In this document: in pieces, positions 1 to 13,500 of the stretch
How the letters are laid out: each line of letters begins with the position of its first letter
Position numbering within the stretch: the stretch's first letter is position 1
Position numbers and translations under genes: made by a program
The notes under the pieces: model-generated
What the model was told of the DNA's origin: nothing
Database searches by the model: none
What the model saw: the letters and a program-made list of their open reading frames with translations, nothing else
Assembly: GCA_010909165.1 (NCBI GenBank)
Contig: VJWM01000011.1
Span: forward strand, 992,001 to 1,056,000
Length of the DNA: 64,000 bases
Direction: 5' to 3'
Source: Anthoceros angustus
Taxonomy: Eukaryota; Streptophyta; Anthocerotopsida; Anthocerotales; Anthocerotaceae

Positions 1-1667
1 TTTCCACGTGATTTACCGCATGACGTGGTGCGCGAATACATTCCCGGTTGGTGTGTCCCGTTTGATGACAAATTGAGCAATACACCAACTGTCTCGCCGG
101 TGAGGGTGACCTCCGTCTTGATTCGACCTTGACCCAATTCGGTCAATCTTTTGTTAAAGCCTCCACCGGCAAAGAATTCCGCCTCCACAAGGGCCTCCTT
201 TTCTCTATCCGGCGACCTTCCTTCTCCTTTTCTCTCGTATGCTGCCCGTCTCTTCTTGACCTTCTCGTGTCCTTTTCTTCATGAGTTGTAGACATCAAAC
301 AAGCAAAAGGGTGTATGCATCTTAGTGACGAGCTCCATGTACCATGTGCCGCTTTCCATCCGCTCAAGGCTTGTGGTGTGCCTCTCAACCAACTACGAAC
401 TTTGGGGTCCATGGTTGGATCCTTACTTTGAACTAAAATGGCCATCCTGCGCTGGAAATCCTGAACGCAGGGGTGGCGGAGAGTGCACGAAGTCCTCGCC
501 CTCCTCCCCATCACAAGCTCAATCCCGATGGTATCATCCGGTCGGACGTGACACACGATATCATTTGTTTTAAAGTAAATTAAGAAATAAAAAAGTGCCT
601 TGAAATCTGACCTCTACTGTGGAAGGTTTCAATAGATGCTTTAAACCATGCTAGTTTGTGAGCGGTTACCTGTAACCAAGTGCTCCCCTACCTCACTCAG
701 CTCGGCTATCAGGGCACGCAGTTCGCGATTTTGTGTGCATTCACAGGGGTGCATATCTGTGACTGTCTTCATGCACCCAGGGCTGAAGCCGTTTTAAGGT
801 TTTTGGCCATTGTGAAAATTCTTTGGCAATCAAACGTCATTTGTTGACTCCGTTTTTTTTTGCACATACCTAGAGGACAATGCTGTGTGTCCATGGAAAT
901 GTTTATTCAAAGAAACGTGGACTATAGCATCCTAGGTGAGAATCCCGAGTGGCATACATCATTTTGAAGGGAATGACAGCAAACAATTAACATGCCCTCC
1001 AAAAAAACACCATGAATATTTGAGCAGAAAAATCGCAGAAAAGCATCTCCTCCCGCTAAATAGCAAAGCTATCTCCTAAGCTTGTTGTGCTTATAGAAGT
1101 ACACATGCTCGTGGAGCATGTGAATGTCGACTTGGTGCCTGAACACCGTTTTCAGCGCTATGTGCTGGTTTTCCATGTACCAATAGTCCCCTAGCATGAT
1201 TTCCGTGATTTACCGCATGAGGTGCGCGAATACATTCGGTTGGTGGTGTCCTGCTTGATGACAAATTGAGCAATACACCAACTGCTCGCCGGTGAGGGTG
1301 ACCGTGGGCTTGATTCTTCATGCCTTGACCTCCAATTCGGTCAATCTTTTGTTAAAGCCTCCACTGTCCAAAGAATTCCGCCTCAACAATGCCTCCTTTT
1401 CTCTATCCGACGGACCGTCTTCCCTTTCCTCTCCTTCTTCAGGGCGCGTTCCGCCTCTTCCTGTCTCTTCTTGACCTTCTCCAGGTCCTTTTCTTCATGA
1501 GTTGTAGACATCAAACAAGCAAAAGGGTGTATGCATCTTAGTGACGGAGCTCCGCTTACAGGGCCATGTGCTGTTTTCCATCTGTCTAAGGCTTGTGGTG
1601 TGCCTCTCAACCAACTACAGAACTTTGGGGTCCATGGTTGGATCCTTACTTTGAACTAAAATGGGCC
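1..1667. repeat. Diverged direct duplication (about 450 bp, two copies)
   Basis: Positions 1-447 and 1199-1667 are two copies of the same sequence in direct orientation, separated by about 750 bp of unrelated DNA. They differ by many one- and two-base insertions or deletions as well as substitutions. On the minus strand each copy carries a short Lys/Glu/Arg-rich open frame (clearest near 1383-1500, containing KKRQEEAERALKKERK), which looks like coiled coil. I cannot name a family. The copies could be a dispersed repeat or a decayed local duplication. The spacer holds nothing I recognise. Confidence 0.7.
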
Positions 1668-1669
1668 AT

Positions 1670-4600
1670 CTCCTTTGCCATGGCGTCTAGATTGGGCTCA
1701 AAAGTTGCTCTGGTAGGGGTCTGTGCATCATGGTGTTGTACCCCGAGATATTCCTGGCAGACCTCGGATCTTTTCATTCATTTTTTCACAATGAAGGTTG
1801 CATGCCTATGGAGCAAAAATGTCGGTTTTGTCGGTTTTCCTTCAAAGCATGGATTCTACGAAGTCGCGAACGAACTTTCGCGAGAATAACCATTGCGGCC
1901 TGTCTGTTCTAACCCCAGCTATGCCTCTTCCAAGACGTACCGTCGGATCACACCCACTGTTGTCTTTTAATATCCGTCACATATCATAACCCCATGATGG
2001 GCCCACAAACCGTAATTCGCTACCATTTGTCCTACACGAAACTCCTCATTTTCCTGGGGAGCTGTAGTCAAACCACAACTTCACTGAGAAACTAGTGTTG
2101 TCCAATCTTTTTCACACATTGTTCATGAGGTTTTCAACTTTTTCTGCATTTTACTGCTCTTATGGTAATGATGTTTTTTAGTACTTTTTCAATAAGTTCA
2201 TTAGCTTTTTAATAAAACATCAAATGTCAATGACTTTTCATGTCATGACATTGCTATCTTACAAGAAAAGCCCAAAGTGGGTTAATCCCCGCACTTCCTA
2301 GTTTCCTTGGGTGAGACCCATGTCTACGAGATAATTTGCTAATTTAGTTAACTTTGTAGTAACCTCATTGTTTTGGGTTAAAATTCCTTTGACAGTTATG
2401 TTATTATAATTCCAGTTGCTTACTCTCTTCCATCACTATTGGGATTAGGTTTATGATTATAAATTTTAATTTTAAAATGTTTTTTATGTTTTGGTTTACC
2501 TTTCTTCTCACACAACTATGTTACTATTCTAGTTGCTTGGCTGCTATATAGTTATCAAACCTAATAAAGAAAACTTATGACGAGCTCAGTTCAGTCACCT
2601 TTGCTGCAGAGCTCGGAAACTAAAACTACTCGTACTCCTCACAAGAGTAGAGTTGGCTCTACACCACGCTATTGAGTCGTGGCCAGAAACAACATCTGCA
2701 CCTTCTCCCCAGCAAAAGAGCGCATGGCGCGGATTCAGTTTGGTATCATTTTGTTCAGATTCGTAGCTCGCATTCTAGCGGATCAAGGTGCGGCTGACCG
2801 GCAATCGTCCTGAATTTGGCCATAAGCAGGCCTGATCGCATGATGATCTTATTGGGTGGGCCGTTCGGCCACCTCCTTCGGTTCAAACCGAGCACAAGTT
2901 TACCACCTATTCTGATTCTAAAATAAAATAAAAGGGTTAGGTGGTAGGTGTTTGGGTTGGTACACCAGACATCCAATAATTGAAATCACATCCTTGCTAG
3001 AATTCGAATGCACATGAAGCGGGTGAGAGGCAAGGCCACCCACCACCATACTATACCAGCAACAACTTTATTTCTGTCCACTAAGGGTGGAAGGACCACC
3101 ATAGGAAAGAGAGAGCATAGTGTAATTGAGGTAAAAAAAATACATAGTACACATACGCACGTCTCAACTTGAGAGACAGCAATTGTTTGAGATAAGAAAA
3201 AAAAGAGGCAAAAGTTATAAGTAGTTCAACAAGGCCTATCAATGATCAAGAAGCTCAAGAAGACAAAGGCCAAAGAGCTTCGGGATATGAAAAAAGAAAA
3301 ATCTGCGCAAAGAAAAACCAGCAAACTAAAAAAAGAAGAATGTGTCGAGCCTGAATATTGTCAACATAGGCGGGATAATAAAATATGAAATGCATTTTCA
3401 CATTCAGGGTCCAAGAAGCAGAGCTTGCAATTACGTTCTTCCTGAGGAGGTGCGGGCTTAAGGGCCATGGGCCATGGGCCATGGGCCATGGGGTATGGGG
3501 CATGGGGCATGGGAGGATCAAGCCGATATGGCCTCAGAGAGAACCTATGGCATGGGCTTGTTGGCGAGTCTATATGGACACCGGAACCGAAGACCACTCA
3601 TCTTTGACGAGTTCCTCGATGGCGGTCCCTTACTCGGTGGCTCAGTTTTCTGAGTTAAATAGGAGTTTTTTCATTAAAAATTTGAAAGATAATTTTTTAT
3701 GCTGTAGAATATGGATGAGTTAATTTAAAACATAAATTCTTTCTAATTGTGCAAGAAAGTTAAACAATAGGTTTAAAATGTCTTTGTTTCATCTCAGTTG
3801 AGACCAAACTGTAATATGAACAACTTGATTTGGTTCAACCGTAGTTCATCCACGCTTGCCACAATTGCAAACTACGCCTCATATTATATTTGTGCAAGAG
3901 TTCAATATCACAATTTAGTATGAGTTCGCTACGCATAGCAAAGCACCGACACAATCCGACGTGGCCTACACTTCGTTGACATAACACAATCTGACATGGC
4001 CTACGGTTTGTTGACATGATGGAGTACAGTTTAGTTCGTACCCAAGTAACTAGCCGGTGAACTGAAGTGTGAGGAAAACTCATTGATCGTATGAACTAAA
4101 ATAAAAATATATTATCTATTTACTAACTATTATTCTATTTTCTATCGTACATTATGCATATATCTTACTGTTTATAATTTTATTTTTAAATATTTTTATT
4201 AAATTAATATTACCATTAATTCACAGCCGCTGGTCTCAAGGTATTTAGAGTTATTTTGCATAATTTACAGTTCACAGACCGTTCAGTTCATCGAGAAGTG
4301 AACGGGCTATGTGGCTAGATGGTGTCTCCTGTTGAGTGCGGAGCTGTCCTTAGTTTGTTCAGCACTTCTATCCCTTGCCTACTGGGCAGGTTCATCGCTA
4401 CGCGACCGAACCGATGGCTCATCGTTTGCGAGGAGACCTCCGTGCTGATCGTTTTCCAAGGGTTTGTGAAGTATGATGGCACCGATCTTTTCAGACAAGT
4501 TTGTGAGTTCCGTACCCACTCTTTCTCTCAAGTGAATCCGCTTCGACTTCATGGAGTTGGATAGGTAGCAGATATCGGTCTCGAGGATGCTTACTGAAAC

Positions 4601-4800
4601 TTTTGCTAAAAGCTTTGTCATGGATGAGTGTCCGTGAGCCGGAGTCTGGCACGCTGCTGCTGAGTGAGGCACGGAGCTCTCCTTGCTCCAGTACAAACAA
4701 GGTATACAAGAATGATACAACAAAAAAGTTCACAGGGCAGCCGCGAGGGTAACAAATAGGCCAGGGTTGGCCAATCAAGCGAGCAAATTGGCGAACTGGA
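1670..4800. other. AT-rich intergenic DNA, no gene supported
   Basis: Only short open frames are present and none resembles a known family. A run of GGGCCAT heptamers lies at about 3460-3513. The segment 4080-4240 is very AT-rich. Nothing here supports a gene model. Confidence 0.5.
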
Positions 4801-4826
4801 AGCTTCAATGATAATTTACAAGCCCC

Positions 4827-7543
4827 TTAACCACCTGCTATAGCCAGGAGACTCCCACGGATAATCGGGATGGTACAGATTACCGAGCAGAAAATTCCTG
4901 TGAGTGCGTAAGCTATAGCACAAAATGGCAAGGCTTCAGGCTCCTTGGCGGACAGGGCTGCGGTTCCCAGACCATGACCGCTGACAACACGGAAGAACGT
5001 CATCAGTCATGATAGCAGGCAGAAACTGTCGTGGCAACGTGGATGATTGCAACACCTTACCTGGAAGCTGTTGCCATTCCTCTGGAGATGGGATCATTGA
5101 GTCCCAACTTATCCATCAGCGCTTGTGAGAAGTTTGCACCAATCAGACCCGTCAACACTACACAAGCTGCCACCAATGACGTGTTTGTTGCTGCAGAGGA
5201 GCAAACTTGAGTGTTAGTTGCCCTGTTGGACTTGGGAGCTTAGCGATAGACGATCATGCCACGCTCAGCTACTTGGCCTCATTTTTACCTTCCAGGAGGT
5301 TTGCGATAGGGAGGGCCAAAGCCACAGTTACTGATCTCGGTATGAGGGCAGCTGTGAAGGATTTCTCCAGCCCCAGTAAACGGCCAGCCGCTGCTGTTGT
5401 GTACAAAGCATATAGTGAAGAGGCCGCCACCGTTGTGAATATCTCAGCTGCATGCCGTTGCACAAGCTGCACAATCCGTCCAGAGTCCACAATTGGGGTT
5501 CACACAGATCCCAATCGTAATCACAACTTTGCAATCAGCTGAAGTTAATTGGAGTCCTCACCTTTCTTTGCTTATACATTGAGAACGCGAAAGAGAGAAT
5601 AACTGAACCCAGAAATCCCATGAGAACATCCCCCGCTCCTGGCTGCCCAGGCGCCTTAGTTAAATATGCTCCTGCCATTAATGAAGTACAGATTATGCTA
5701 GAATAGAGCTACTTACGACTTGAACGCATCAAAGTTGCCGACATATTGAGTTTGCAAATGAACAGGCAGCAAACACATACCCAGAGCTGTCTCGAACCCC
5801 AAGCCAGTGGCAGCACCAAGTAAATAAGCAGCTAAATCTGCAGAGGCAGCGCATACAATGATCGGGTGAAACACCTTTCTGAAATCTGCAGGAAGACTGC
5901 ACACACACACACACACACACACGCCAACGTTTGCAACTTACTTAACCAAAATAGACCATTATTGCTCCCTCTACAAAACTTAGCCCAAATCCCTTCGCCC
6001 AAGCAAAGATAAATTCACACCTGGTTCCAAGCATGTAGCCGACAACTGTTGCTGAGATTAGGAAAGGAATTGCTGTGAGGGATAATGATCCCAGCGCTGT
6101 GGGCGACGAAACAGCAAATGCGAAGGACAAGAGGAGTGCAGAACCCCAAACTTTCAGTTCTAAGGGAGAAAAAGGGGCTGGTTTTGAGGTAGGCTCTGCA
6201 GGCTTCAGTTCAGTCTTAACTATGCGCCTCACAGTAACGGCGATATACCCAGCAACCGCTAGGGTTGTAACCCATCCGCCCACTGCGCACAAACGAAGGC
6301 AACTAAATTCAACCTCCGTAGCCACCACATGAACAGGCCAATAGGAAATCGTGAAAACAAATAGCACACACAGTGTAATGCATACCAAGAATAATAGCAC
6401 ATTTGGCGCCTTCAGATGCAGGTATGCCCTTAACCGCCAGAGGAATCATGACCAATGAAGGAACGTAGAACAAGGGGAGCCACCGTTGGATGAAAGTGTT
6501 TGCTGGCTGGAAGAAGGACACTATGCTTGACGCAGCTGAGGGTCTGACGAGGCCAATGAGGGTCAAGACTATGAAGAGGCAAAACATCCCAAAAAGCGCA
6601 CTGGGAAACCGAATGCTGGCTGCGGCAAACCCCTCTTTCAAGGCCTTATCCAGACCGATAAATATCCCCAATGAAACAAGGAGGTGGACAACATCCTGGG
6701 CCTGTGCAGAACCACAAATGAGGAGCGATTATAAAGCACATCCAGGGACAGGAGAGGGAAGCCAACGGTAGAAGGGCACAGCTGTAGCCACAGCCCAGCG
6801 GTAATCACGGTCACCTCAATCTCCCCTTGCTCCTCGACCAATCTATCCCATAGTGCCGTCTGCCCAGCCCCTACAGTACCGCCAGACATACATGATCCAG
6901 ATTGCAGATCTCGAAAAAAACACCATATCGATCGCCGGCACACAAGTCTTCACACTACGTCTACCCCATCCCCACCATCCATATCCCACAGAAGAAGAGG
7001 AAATGTGCATTCTCTCCACCACTGCACTGCAGATCCTATCCAGACTGCCATGTAGCCAGAACCCAACTCTGCGAACCTGCACTGTACCCAACCATACCTC
7101 TACCCAAAATGCCTTCACTCACACAGACACGCATTGAACCAAGAGGTGGACGAGACGAAGCACACCTTGCGAACGAGCCCGGGCACTTTGGCAGCATCTC
7201 TAACCGAGGCCTGGGCCTTCAGCCTGGCTCCCCTCCTCTCCCCAGCCATGTCCAGGGGGAGCAACAACCCACCAGCCGGCAGCACTCCTCCTCCTCCGAC
7301 CTTGAGCCATGAACTGCATCGAAGGCCACCACGCGCCACCTCAGTAATGCCACCAAGACCCTGACTCTGACTGCCGATCGTGATCCTCTTATGCGCCCGC
7401 TGTGAGCCGCTACCTCTAACCTCCACCACCCCTCCCTGCCCGCCAATGCCAGGCCCTCTCTGCCCACACCTGCTCCGGCATTTCTCCCGGCCCGCCACTG
7501 TTCCAGGCCGCGGCTGCCAGAGAGAGGCGCATGCCATAGCCAT
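4827..7543 (-). CDS. PLGG1: Plastidal glycolate/glycerate translocator 1 (LrgAB-type)
   Basis: Exons: 7166-7543, 6815-6859, 6386-6701, 6021-6282, 5781-5896, 5562-5671, 5289-5466, 5061-5190, 4827-4980. All junctions are GT-AG, phases close, and the product is 562 aa. In plants this inner-envelope carrier exports photorespiratory glycolate and imports glycerate. The first 126 residues (exon 1, from ATG 7543) are Arg/Gly/Ser-rich with few acidic residues, as expected of a transit peptide. The LrgA-like half follows with FPSALFGMFC and RWLPLFYVPSLV; the LrgB-like half has VFHPI, PGAGD, FLGSVILSFAF, RHAAEIF and HGLGTAALSAKEPEALPF, all diagnostic of plant PLGG1. The 45-bp second exon is the least certain. 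The acceptor of exon 5 lies behind a (TG)n tract. It is transcribed divergently from the aldolase gene. Confidence 0.92.
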
Positions 7544-8060
7544 TCTTTCCTCGAGCCGAGGCCTGCGGCCTCTCCCGGCCTGATCCTAGCACAGAGCTTC
7601 ACCACGGCGTCAAATCAAGCGTCTCAAAAATCGTCTCGGCCAGCTTCAAAATTTAGAGTCGTGAAATGCGGATCACCTAAAGGCCGGAAATTCGACCATG
7701 CTGCGGGAGAGCAGTCTGCGGGCCAATTCCCTCCTTCCTTGCTCCGCCAACCCGCGCCGATGCTGTCGCTGACGCCGATGCTCTCTGACAGACTTCGCTA
7801 ATTTTGTCACATTAATCCGCCAGCTTTGTCGTTCTTGGGAATAACAAATTAAGGGAAAATACTCGCCCTCGGATGCGGCCCATCCACGGCAGCATCGGCC
7901 GTAACGTGGCCACGCCTGGTTTGGGCCCTGCGCCATCCACAATCCACACTGCACGTTCGGTCACTCCGCTCCCTTCTCTAAGAGCTGCCAGCGTCCCACC
8001 TCTGCTGCGGTCTGCAGGCGTGCGTCGTGGACATCTGGCTGACTTTGCGGAGCTGTGACA
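7544..8060. promoter_or_regulatory. Shared intergenic region between PLGG1 and FBA
   Basis: The start codons of PLGG1 (minus, 7543) and aldolase (plus, 8061) are 517 bp apart, so this interval must hold both promoters and both 5' leaders. I see no clear TATA box for either gene. The sequence is GC-rich near both genes. The bidirectional role is inferred from the arrangement. Confidence 0.5.
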
Positions 8061-9969
8061 ATGTCGGCCTACGAGGGGAAGTACGCTGGTGAGCGCAGCG
8101 GGGAATTTGCGGTTTCTCGGGACCGATCTGGTGTTGTTTTCGTTTTTGTTATTGTTGAGGTTGTTGTGGCTGGTGTTGTTGTTGCTGTTGCTGTTGATTT
8201 GTTTTTTCTTGGCGGTGGCTTTGTGCATGGTTGAGATCCGGTTGCTTTGAGGTTTGGAGCTTGCTGGCTTGTTTCTTGGGGTGGAAATTTGGCGGGGACG
8301 TCGGCTGCTGGTGGCTGCAATTTCGCATGCAGAAGGAGCATGCAATTGCTTCCATTGGCTGGAGTTTGACAAATTCATTGTTTGATGAGACATTGCGGTT
8401 GCTTGTTACCCCCCGATTGTTCCTGCTGATCGCAGGCTTGCATGCCTGGTGCGTGTCTTGTTTGGATTATTGGATTGACGCTCACTCTGCGCTTTCGGCG
8501 GCTTGGCTTGGTGTGCTGCCTTAGGTTTATTTGTCAGGCGGCGGTGTTTCGTAGGGTAAACTCACGATGTGCTGAGTGTTTGTACGCGATTTCATGGAAA
8601 TGGCTTGTGCGGTGTTTGGTTAAATGTCTGCTGTGGAGAACAGGCTTTTCGCGGTCGACTGATATGTCTGCGTCTCGCCGCGCGGCGAGGACTTGGTTTT
8701 GCTGATACGCTAGAAGAGCTTTGGTCATCACGGTGCGACGGTGTTCGCACTGTGATGACCTTGGATTGTGCTTTGCTGACGGTGTTTACGTCATTTTTGG
8801 TGACGTGTAGATTATTTCGTTTTGTCCTTTCCTGTCCGCCTCCGCTGGTACTGTATTCGGCAGGGTAAGTTTGGTCATGTCATTACCGGAATGCTGACTG
8901 CTGGGCCTTTTCTTTTGCAGAGGAGCTCATCAAGACTGCCCGCTACATTGCCACCCCTGGCAAAGGTATTTTGGCTGCTGATGAGTCCACTGGGACTATT
9001 GGGAAGAGGCTTGCAAGTATCAATGTGGAGAATGTGGAGGCTAACAGGCAGACGCTCAGGCAGCTGCTGTTCACAGCACCTGATGCCCTTCAGTATTTGA
9101 GTGGAGTGATCCTATATGAGGAGACTCTGTACCAGAAGTCTACCGATGGTGTCCCTTTTGTTGACATTCTGAACAAGGGTGGGGTGATCCCGGGCATCAA
9201 GGTGGACAAGGGTGTGGTGGAGTTGGCTGGCACAAACGGGGAAACCACCACCCAGGGCCATGATGGACTCGCTGAGCGCGCGGCCAAATACTACCAGGCT
9301 GGTGCTAGGTTTGCAAAGTGGAGAGCTGTTCTGAAGATTGGACCGACCGAGCCGTCGGAGCTGAGCATTCAGCAGAATGCTCAGGGTCTTGCTCGGTACG
9401 CAATCATCTGCCAGGAGAATGGTCTGGTTCCCATTGTGGAGCCTGAGATCCTTGTTGATGGTCCCCATGACATCCAGAAGTGCCAGGAAGTGACTGAGCG
9501 GGTGCTGGCTGCTACTTACAAGGCTCTGAATGATCAGCATGTGCTGCTGGAGGGCTCTCTGCTGAAGCCAAACATGGTGCTGCCTGGATCAGAAGCGAAG
9601 AAGGTTGCCCCAGAGGTTGCAGCAAAGGCTACGGTCACAGCTTTGCAGAGGACCGTGCCGCCTGCTGTTCCTGGCATTGTGTTCCTCTCTGGTGGGCAGA
9701 GTGAGCAGGAGGCCACCCTCCACTTGAATGCCATGAACAAGCTCGACACTGTCAAGCCTTGGACGCTGTCCTTTTCCTTCGGACGCGCGCTGCAGCAGAG
9801 CACCTTGAAGACCTGGGCTGGAAAGCCGGAGAATATCCCAGCGGCACAGAAGGCATTCCTTGCCAGAGCCAAGGCCAATGCGGAAGCAACGTTGGGCAAG
9901 TACGCCGGAGGTGAGGAGGTGGTGGCGGGTTCAGCGGACTCTCTGCATGTGAAGTCGTACGTGTATTGA
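8061..9969 (+). CDS. FBA: Fructose-bisphosphate aldolase, class I, cytosolic
   Basis: Exons 8061-8088 and 8921-9969, with an 832-bp GT-AG intron after codon 9; the product is 358 aa. The enzyme reversibly cleaves fructose 1,6-bisphosphate to dihydroxyacetone phosphate and glyceraldehyde 3-phosphate. The protein starts [19 protein letters not shown], with no transit peptide, so it should be cytosolic. Hallmarks are [14 protein letters not shown], the Schiff-base lysine in [11 protein letters not shown] (Lys225) and the phosphate-loop segment VFLSGGQSE. The C-terminus ends in Tyr after VKSYV, the conserved terminal tyrosine. The tiny first coding exon followed by one large intron at the 5' end suggests intron-mediated enhancement, though this is inference. 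Confidence 0.97.
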
Positions 9970-11050
9970 ATAGACGGTCTAGACGTACTTCGCGGGCCCT
10001 GAAGTATGCCGGAGAGTTTCTGGACTCCTGAAGAAAATGTTGGAGAGTCTCCTAAATTATATACTGTTGGTGAATTCACCCAGATAGACCCTCTAATTGG
10101 CTCCGGAGTTTTGCAATTACATATGGTCCATCCAAACGAAGAATTTCACGCTTCACACCTTACTAGCTAGCATACAGTCAGGAGATTGTTCTGCCTGGGG
10201 AACGAGTACAACGATCATACTAGAAACTGGAATGCAGACCCAGTACAGGTCGGAGTAGTATCATGCATGTCAGACGTTTGGGCACAAGCTTGGGCAGTTG
10301 ATGCACATGGATGATGGCGCTACATGCACACTTCTTCCCCCTTCCGTCGTGTCGCAACTTGTTGCACTTCAGACAATTCCAGTTACTGTGTACTGAAGCC
10401 ACAATACTCATGAGTATGTCAAGGCTTTTTATCAACTAACCGACAAAACGGTCACACAAAATCTCACATTCCGCGGCTCTGTCTTATTCGTGCCATTATT
10501 CTATAATTTGCTACTACCAACTGTTCGCGCACTCTGAAAAGGAAGTTGTTTACACATGGTCACTTACAAAATAAAGCAACTTTGGTGATACAATTTCTCT
10601 GTTATCAACAAGCTGGGCGCTTAGGGAGCCCGTTGGGATGAGCATTTGCTCATATCAATGTAGCTATTTCCATTCCTGAGACCTTCCATCAGGTTCTGCC
10701 AAAGATTTCGCAACTTGTCTACGTGCACCTCAACTTTGAAACTTGTCGTCTCCTTTACCAGTTTGAAACACGTTCGCGAACTGTAATGATTGCAGACAGT
10801 AGTGGTGCTTGGTGTGTGGCACTACCGCGTGCATGCATTTGTCCACATCCATTCTTCGGGGGGGACAGAAAGAATTAGCATACAAAAGAGACAGGGTACA
10901 TCTTTCCTAATGACCTTGAAGTGTGCTGTCTTCCATGTAGCCCAGCTTTCCAACCTCCCACGTCTGCTTCGAGCAGACTCGCTCGTGCCGGGGGACATAT
11001 TCCTGTGTACGGGCGTGTGTCAGTGTGGAACCTTCGGTGGAAATGACGGA
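9970..11050. other. Intergenic region between FBA and LOG
   Basis: This holds the 3' untranslated region of the aldolase gene and the downstream side of LOG. No further coding frame is convincing. The open frames here lack family resemblance and splice-compatible partners. Confidence 0.5.
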
Positions 11051-11051
11051 C

Positions 11052-12878
11052 CTAAGGTCGAAGAGAAGGCAGCAATAACCGCCTAATCGCTAGTTTGGCA
11101 ACTCGAGCACATGCGCGTACCTCCATTTTCTCTATAAGTTCTTTGGGTGTCGGGGCAGAAACAACGATTTGTCTGCCGGTGGACTTGAGGAATCCCTCCT
11201 CCACTGCTTTGTCGAACAGCGATAGCAAGGCGTCGTAGTAGCCATCCACGTTCAGAAGACCCACCTGCAAACGCAGGTCCGTTCTAGGTAAGGAAACGTT
11301 CCGGGACAGATCACCGACCGTCTCGCAAACTGTGGTAGACAAGGAGTGTGACACAGGATCGTTGTCGGATTCGCACCGGTTTGTCATGGATTCCGAGCTG
11401 AGACCACGTGATCATCTCTAACAATTCCTCAAATGTTCCATAACCACCTGCCAACGAGACACAGATATCTGTAAGCCCAACCAACGACAGGATGTTCGGC
11501 CACCCTGCTGCGAGGGCGACACACTCGATGACTCGCTGGGAATCACTCACCTGGCATTGCAATGAAGGCATCTGCCTGCTTTGCCATCTCGGCCTTCCTG
11601 GAATGCATGTCTGTGACAGCTCTCAGTTCACCGACCGTGTGTCCAGATATCTAAAGAGTACAATGCACGCGGTATGTTAGGTCGCTGATAATATCCACTG
11701 GGAACAGTCTGGAAGCGTGCGAACATGAGAGAAAAATTGCAATACCTCCTTGCGCATCAGAGGCGTTGGAATAACCCTGCTCACAGTACAGGCAGAACAG
11801 CACAGGACAGTGAGGACCAATCGTAAGCGGATGCGCTGTAACAGTGCAGAATCTCTCAAGGACGGAACTGTGGTCTGGTGTCCATCATGCTGGTTCGAAC
11901 GTACCCTATCACATGTCGACCACCGTCGTGGACAGTCTGCGAAATGAGTCCCATTAGACCCACATTTCCGCCTCCGTAAACAAGGTCGATGCCTCTAGAA
12001 ACCTGCACATATGGCAACCAGCCACTCAGGTCGGCAGGTACCCTCTCCCACGTTCTCACAGCTTACAATGTACGAGAAACCCATCGAGCCCAGGCACAAG
12101 ACACATCCCGTGCATGCACATGGCGCCCTGCATCCGTGCACTGCAGGCCTCGCCCGACCTACCGCTCAGTGAAACCCGAGTCAAGTCAAGGTTGTCCTAT
12201 ACGGCAATAGAGAGAAGCGAAATCCGCCACTCGAAAAGACAAGCTGGCTGGAAAAGGCGTATTACGAAGGTAATGACGGGGGTAATGGTCCTGGGGAAAT
12301 ACGGATGAAAGCTAAAGGTAACGGAACAAACACAGGCTGTGACAGGGCCAGGCAACTCTCGATCAGGATAGTGCTATCTCGCACCTCGCTGACGTATAAT
12401 CCAATCAGCGAGCAGGGAGCCCCGAGTACACAACCAGGCACAAGCGTCACAACCATACCCCGCATCGGCAAGCCCCTCCACCCCGAATATCACGACGCCA
12501 CGACGATACACGCCATGTGGCTGGAAATTGCCAGCACCGCAATGCAGCCAGAAATTCACAAACCCTAGCAACGAGCCGGACAATCCCCTCCGCACTAAAC
12601 CCGAATGTCACAGGTATCCAGCACACCAAGTCCACTCCACCATTACGTCAGCCTGGACAAGAACAACGCCACCTCGCAGACCTTTCCACAACGCAAGAAG
12701 AGAACCAGGTTCCGGCTGGACTTGGACTGAAGGAGGCCAGAAACAAGAGAGAAGAAGCACGCACCAATTCCTTCCCGAGCTGTGATGCAGCGTCGCTGTA
12801 TTGGCTCTTGCCGCTACACGCTCCACAGAACACACACACCCGCTTGAATTTGGAGCTCCTCACCTCCGACTTCGTCAT
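11052..12878 (-). CDS. LOG: Cytokinin riboside 5'-monophosphate phosphoribohydrolase LOG
   Basis: Exons: 12765-12878, 11905-12002, 11746-11776 (31-bp microexon), 11551-11650, 11377-11447 and 11052-11264. Phases close to give 208 aa, close to the usual LOG length. LOG releases active cytokinin bases from their nucleotides. Visible family motifs are [47 protein letters not shown] and, across an intron, [16 protein letters not shown] (the PGGxGTxxE nucleotide-binding motif with its catalytic Glu), then [12 protein letters not shown]. The 3' end is uncertain: GAG/gtacgc at 11121 is a usable donor, so the last 23 residues may be intron read-through and a further exon may exist. The ATG at 12878 is the first in frame before the conserved core. 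Confidence 0.93.
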
Positions 12879-13492
12879 CTCGCCAAAATTGGCCGGAAGT
12901 GCGTCGGCCCGCACAAACAACGCCCTTCCCTCACCGAACTCTACCCAATCTATGAATCCGAACACGAATCCGACCGGACTGGAGTCTCCTCCGATTCCCC
13001 CCCTCACCGCCTACCGAATCAAATCAGCACAGTCCTCAGTCTCTCTGCACCGTCTGCGAGTCCAGCACAAGGCGAGAGAATCCTTGCACCTGACCGAACC
13101 TTCCCTCCCCCTATCTATTCCGCGGCGATCCCGAGCTGAAAAGCCAGGAATTTCTTTTGCTTTCCGTTCAGGATTCCTTTCAGACCGACGTTCTTTTTTC
13201 CCCTCTCCCCTTCTCAGCCCCTCCCCTCCCTCCCCTCAGCCTGAGAATGTTCGTTCAGAGGGCCCTCCCCTCCCCGCAGCCCCGGCGTGACCAATCCGGC
13301 GACGCCACTCCGCTCCCGTGCGCGGCGATGGCAGCAACGGATGAAAACGTCTCAAAGGAGCGCGAGACGCGAATTGCGGACTGTTGAGGGAGCCGAGCGA
13401 GACAGCAACTGCGAAGTGCAAGCTGGAGGAGCAGGAGCCAGCCAGGCAAGCAAGAGAGAAGGATCGCGAATGACTGAGACAAGAGGCGTCCG

Positions 13493-13500
13493 TTTATAAA
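13493..13500 (-). promoter_or_regulatory. Possible TATA box upstream of LOG
   Basis: TTTATAAA is self-complementary and lies 615 bp before the LOG start codon. The intervening leader is pyrimidine-rich on the plus strand and contains no convincing coding frame. A long or spliced leader would be required, so this is tentative. Confidence 0.25.

Noticed and set aside
5899-5919. CA dinucleotide repeat as a separate feature
   Set aside because: It is only about ten units and serves as the tract before the acceptor of a PLGG1 exon.
12517-13290. A 257-codon plus-strand frame opposite LOG
   Set aside because: It overlaps the first LOG exon on the other strand and continues into a pyrimidine-rich stretch giving Pro/Ser runs. 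It is best explained as antisense of the LOG leader.
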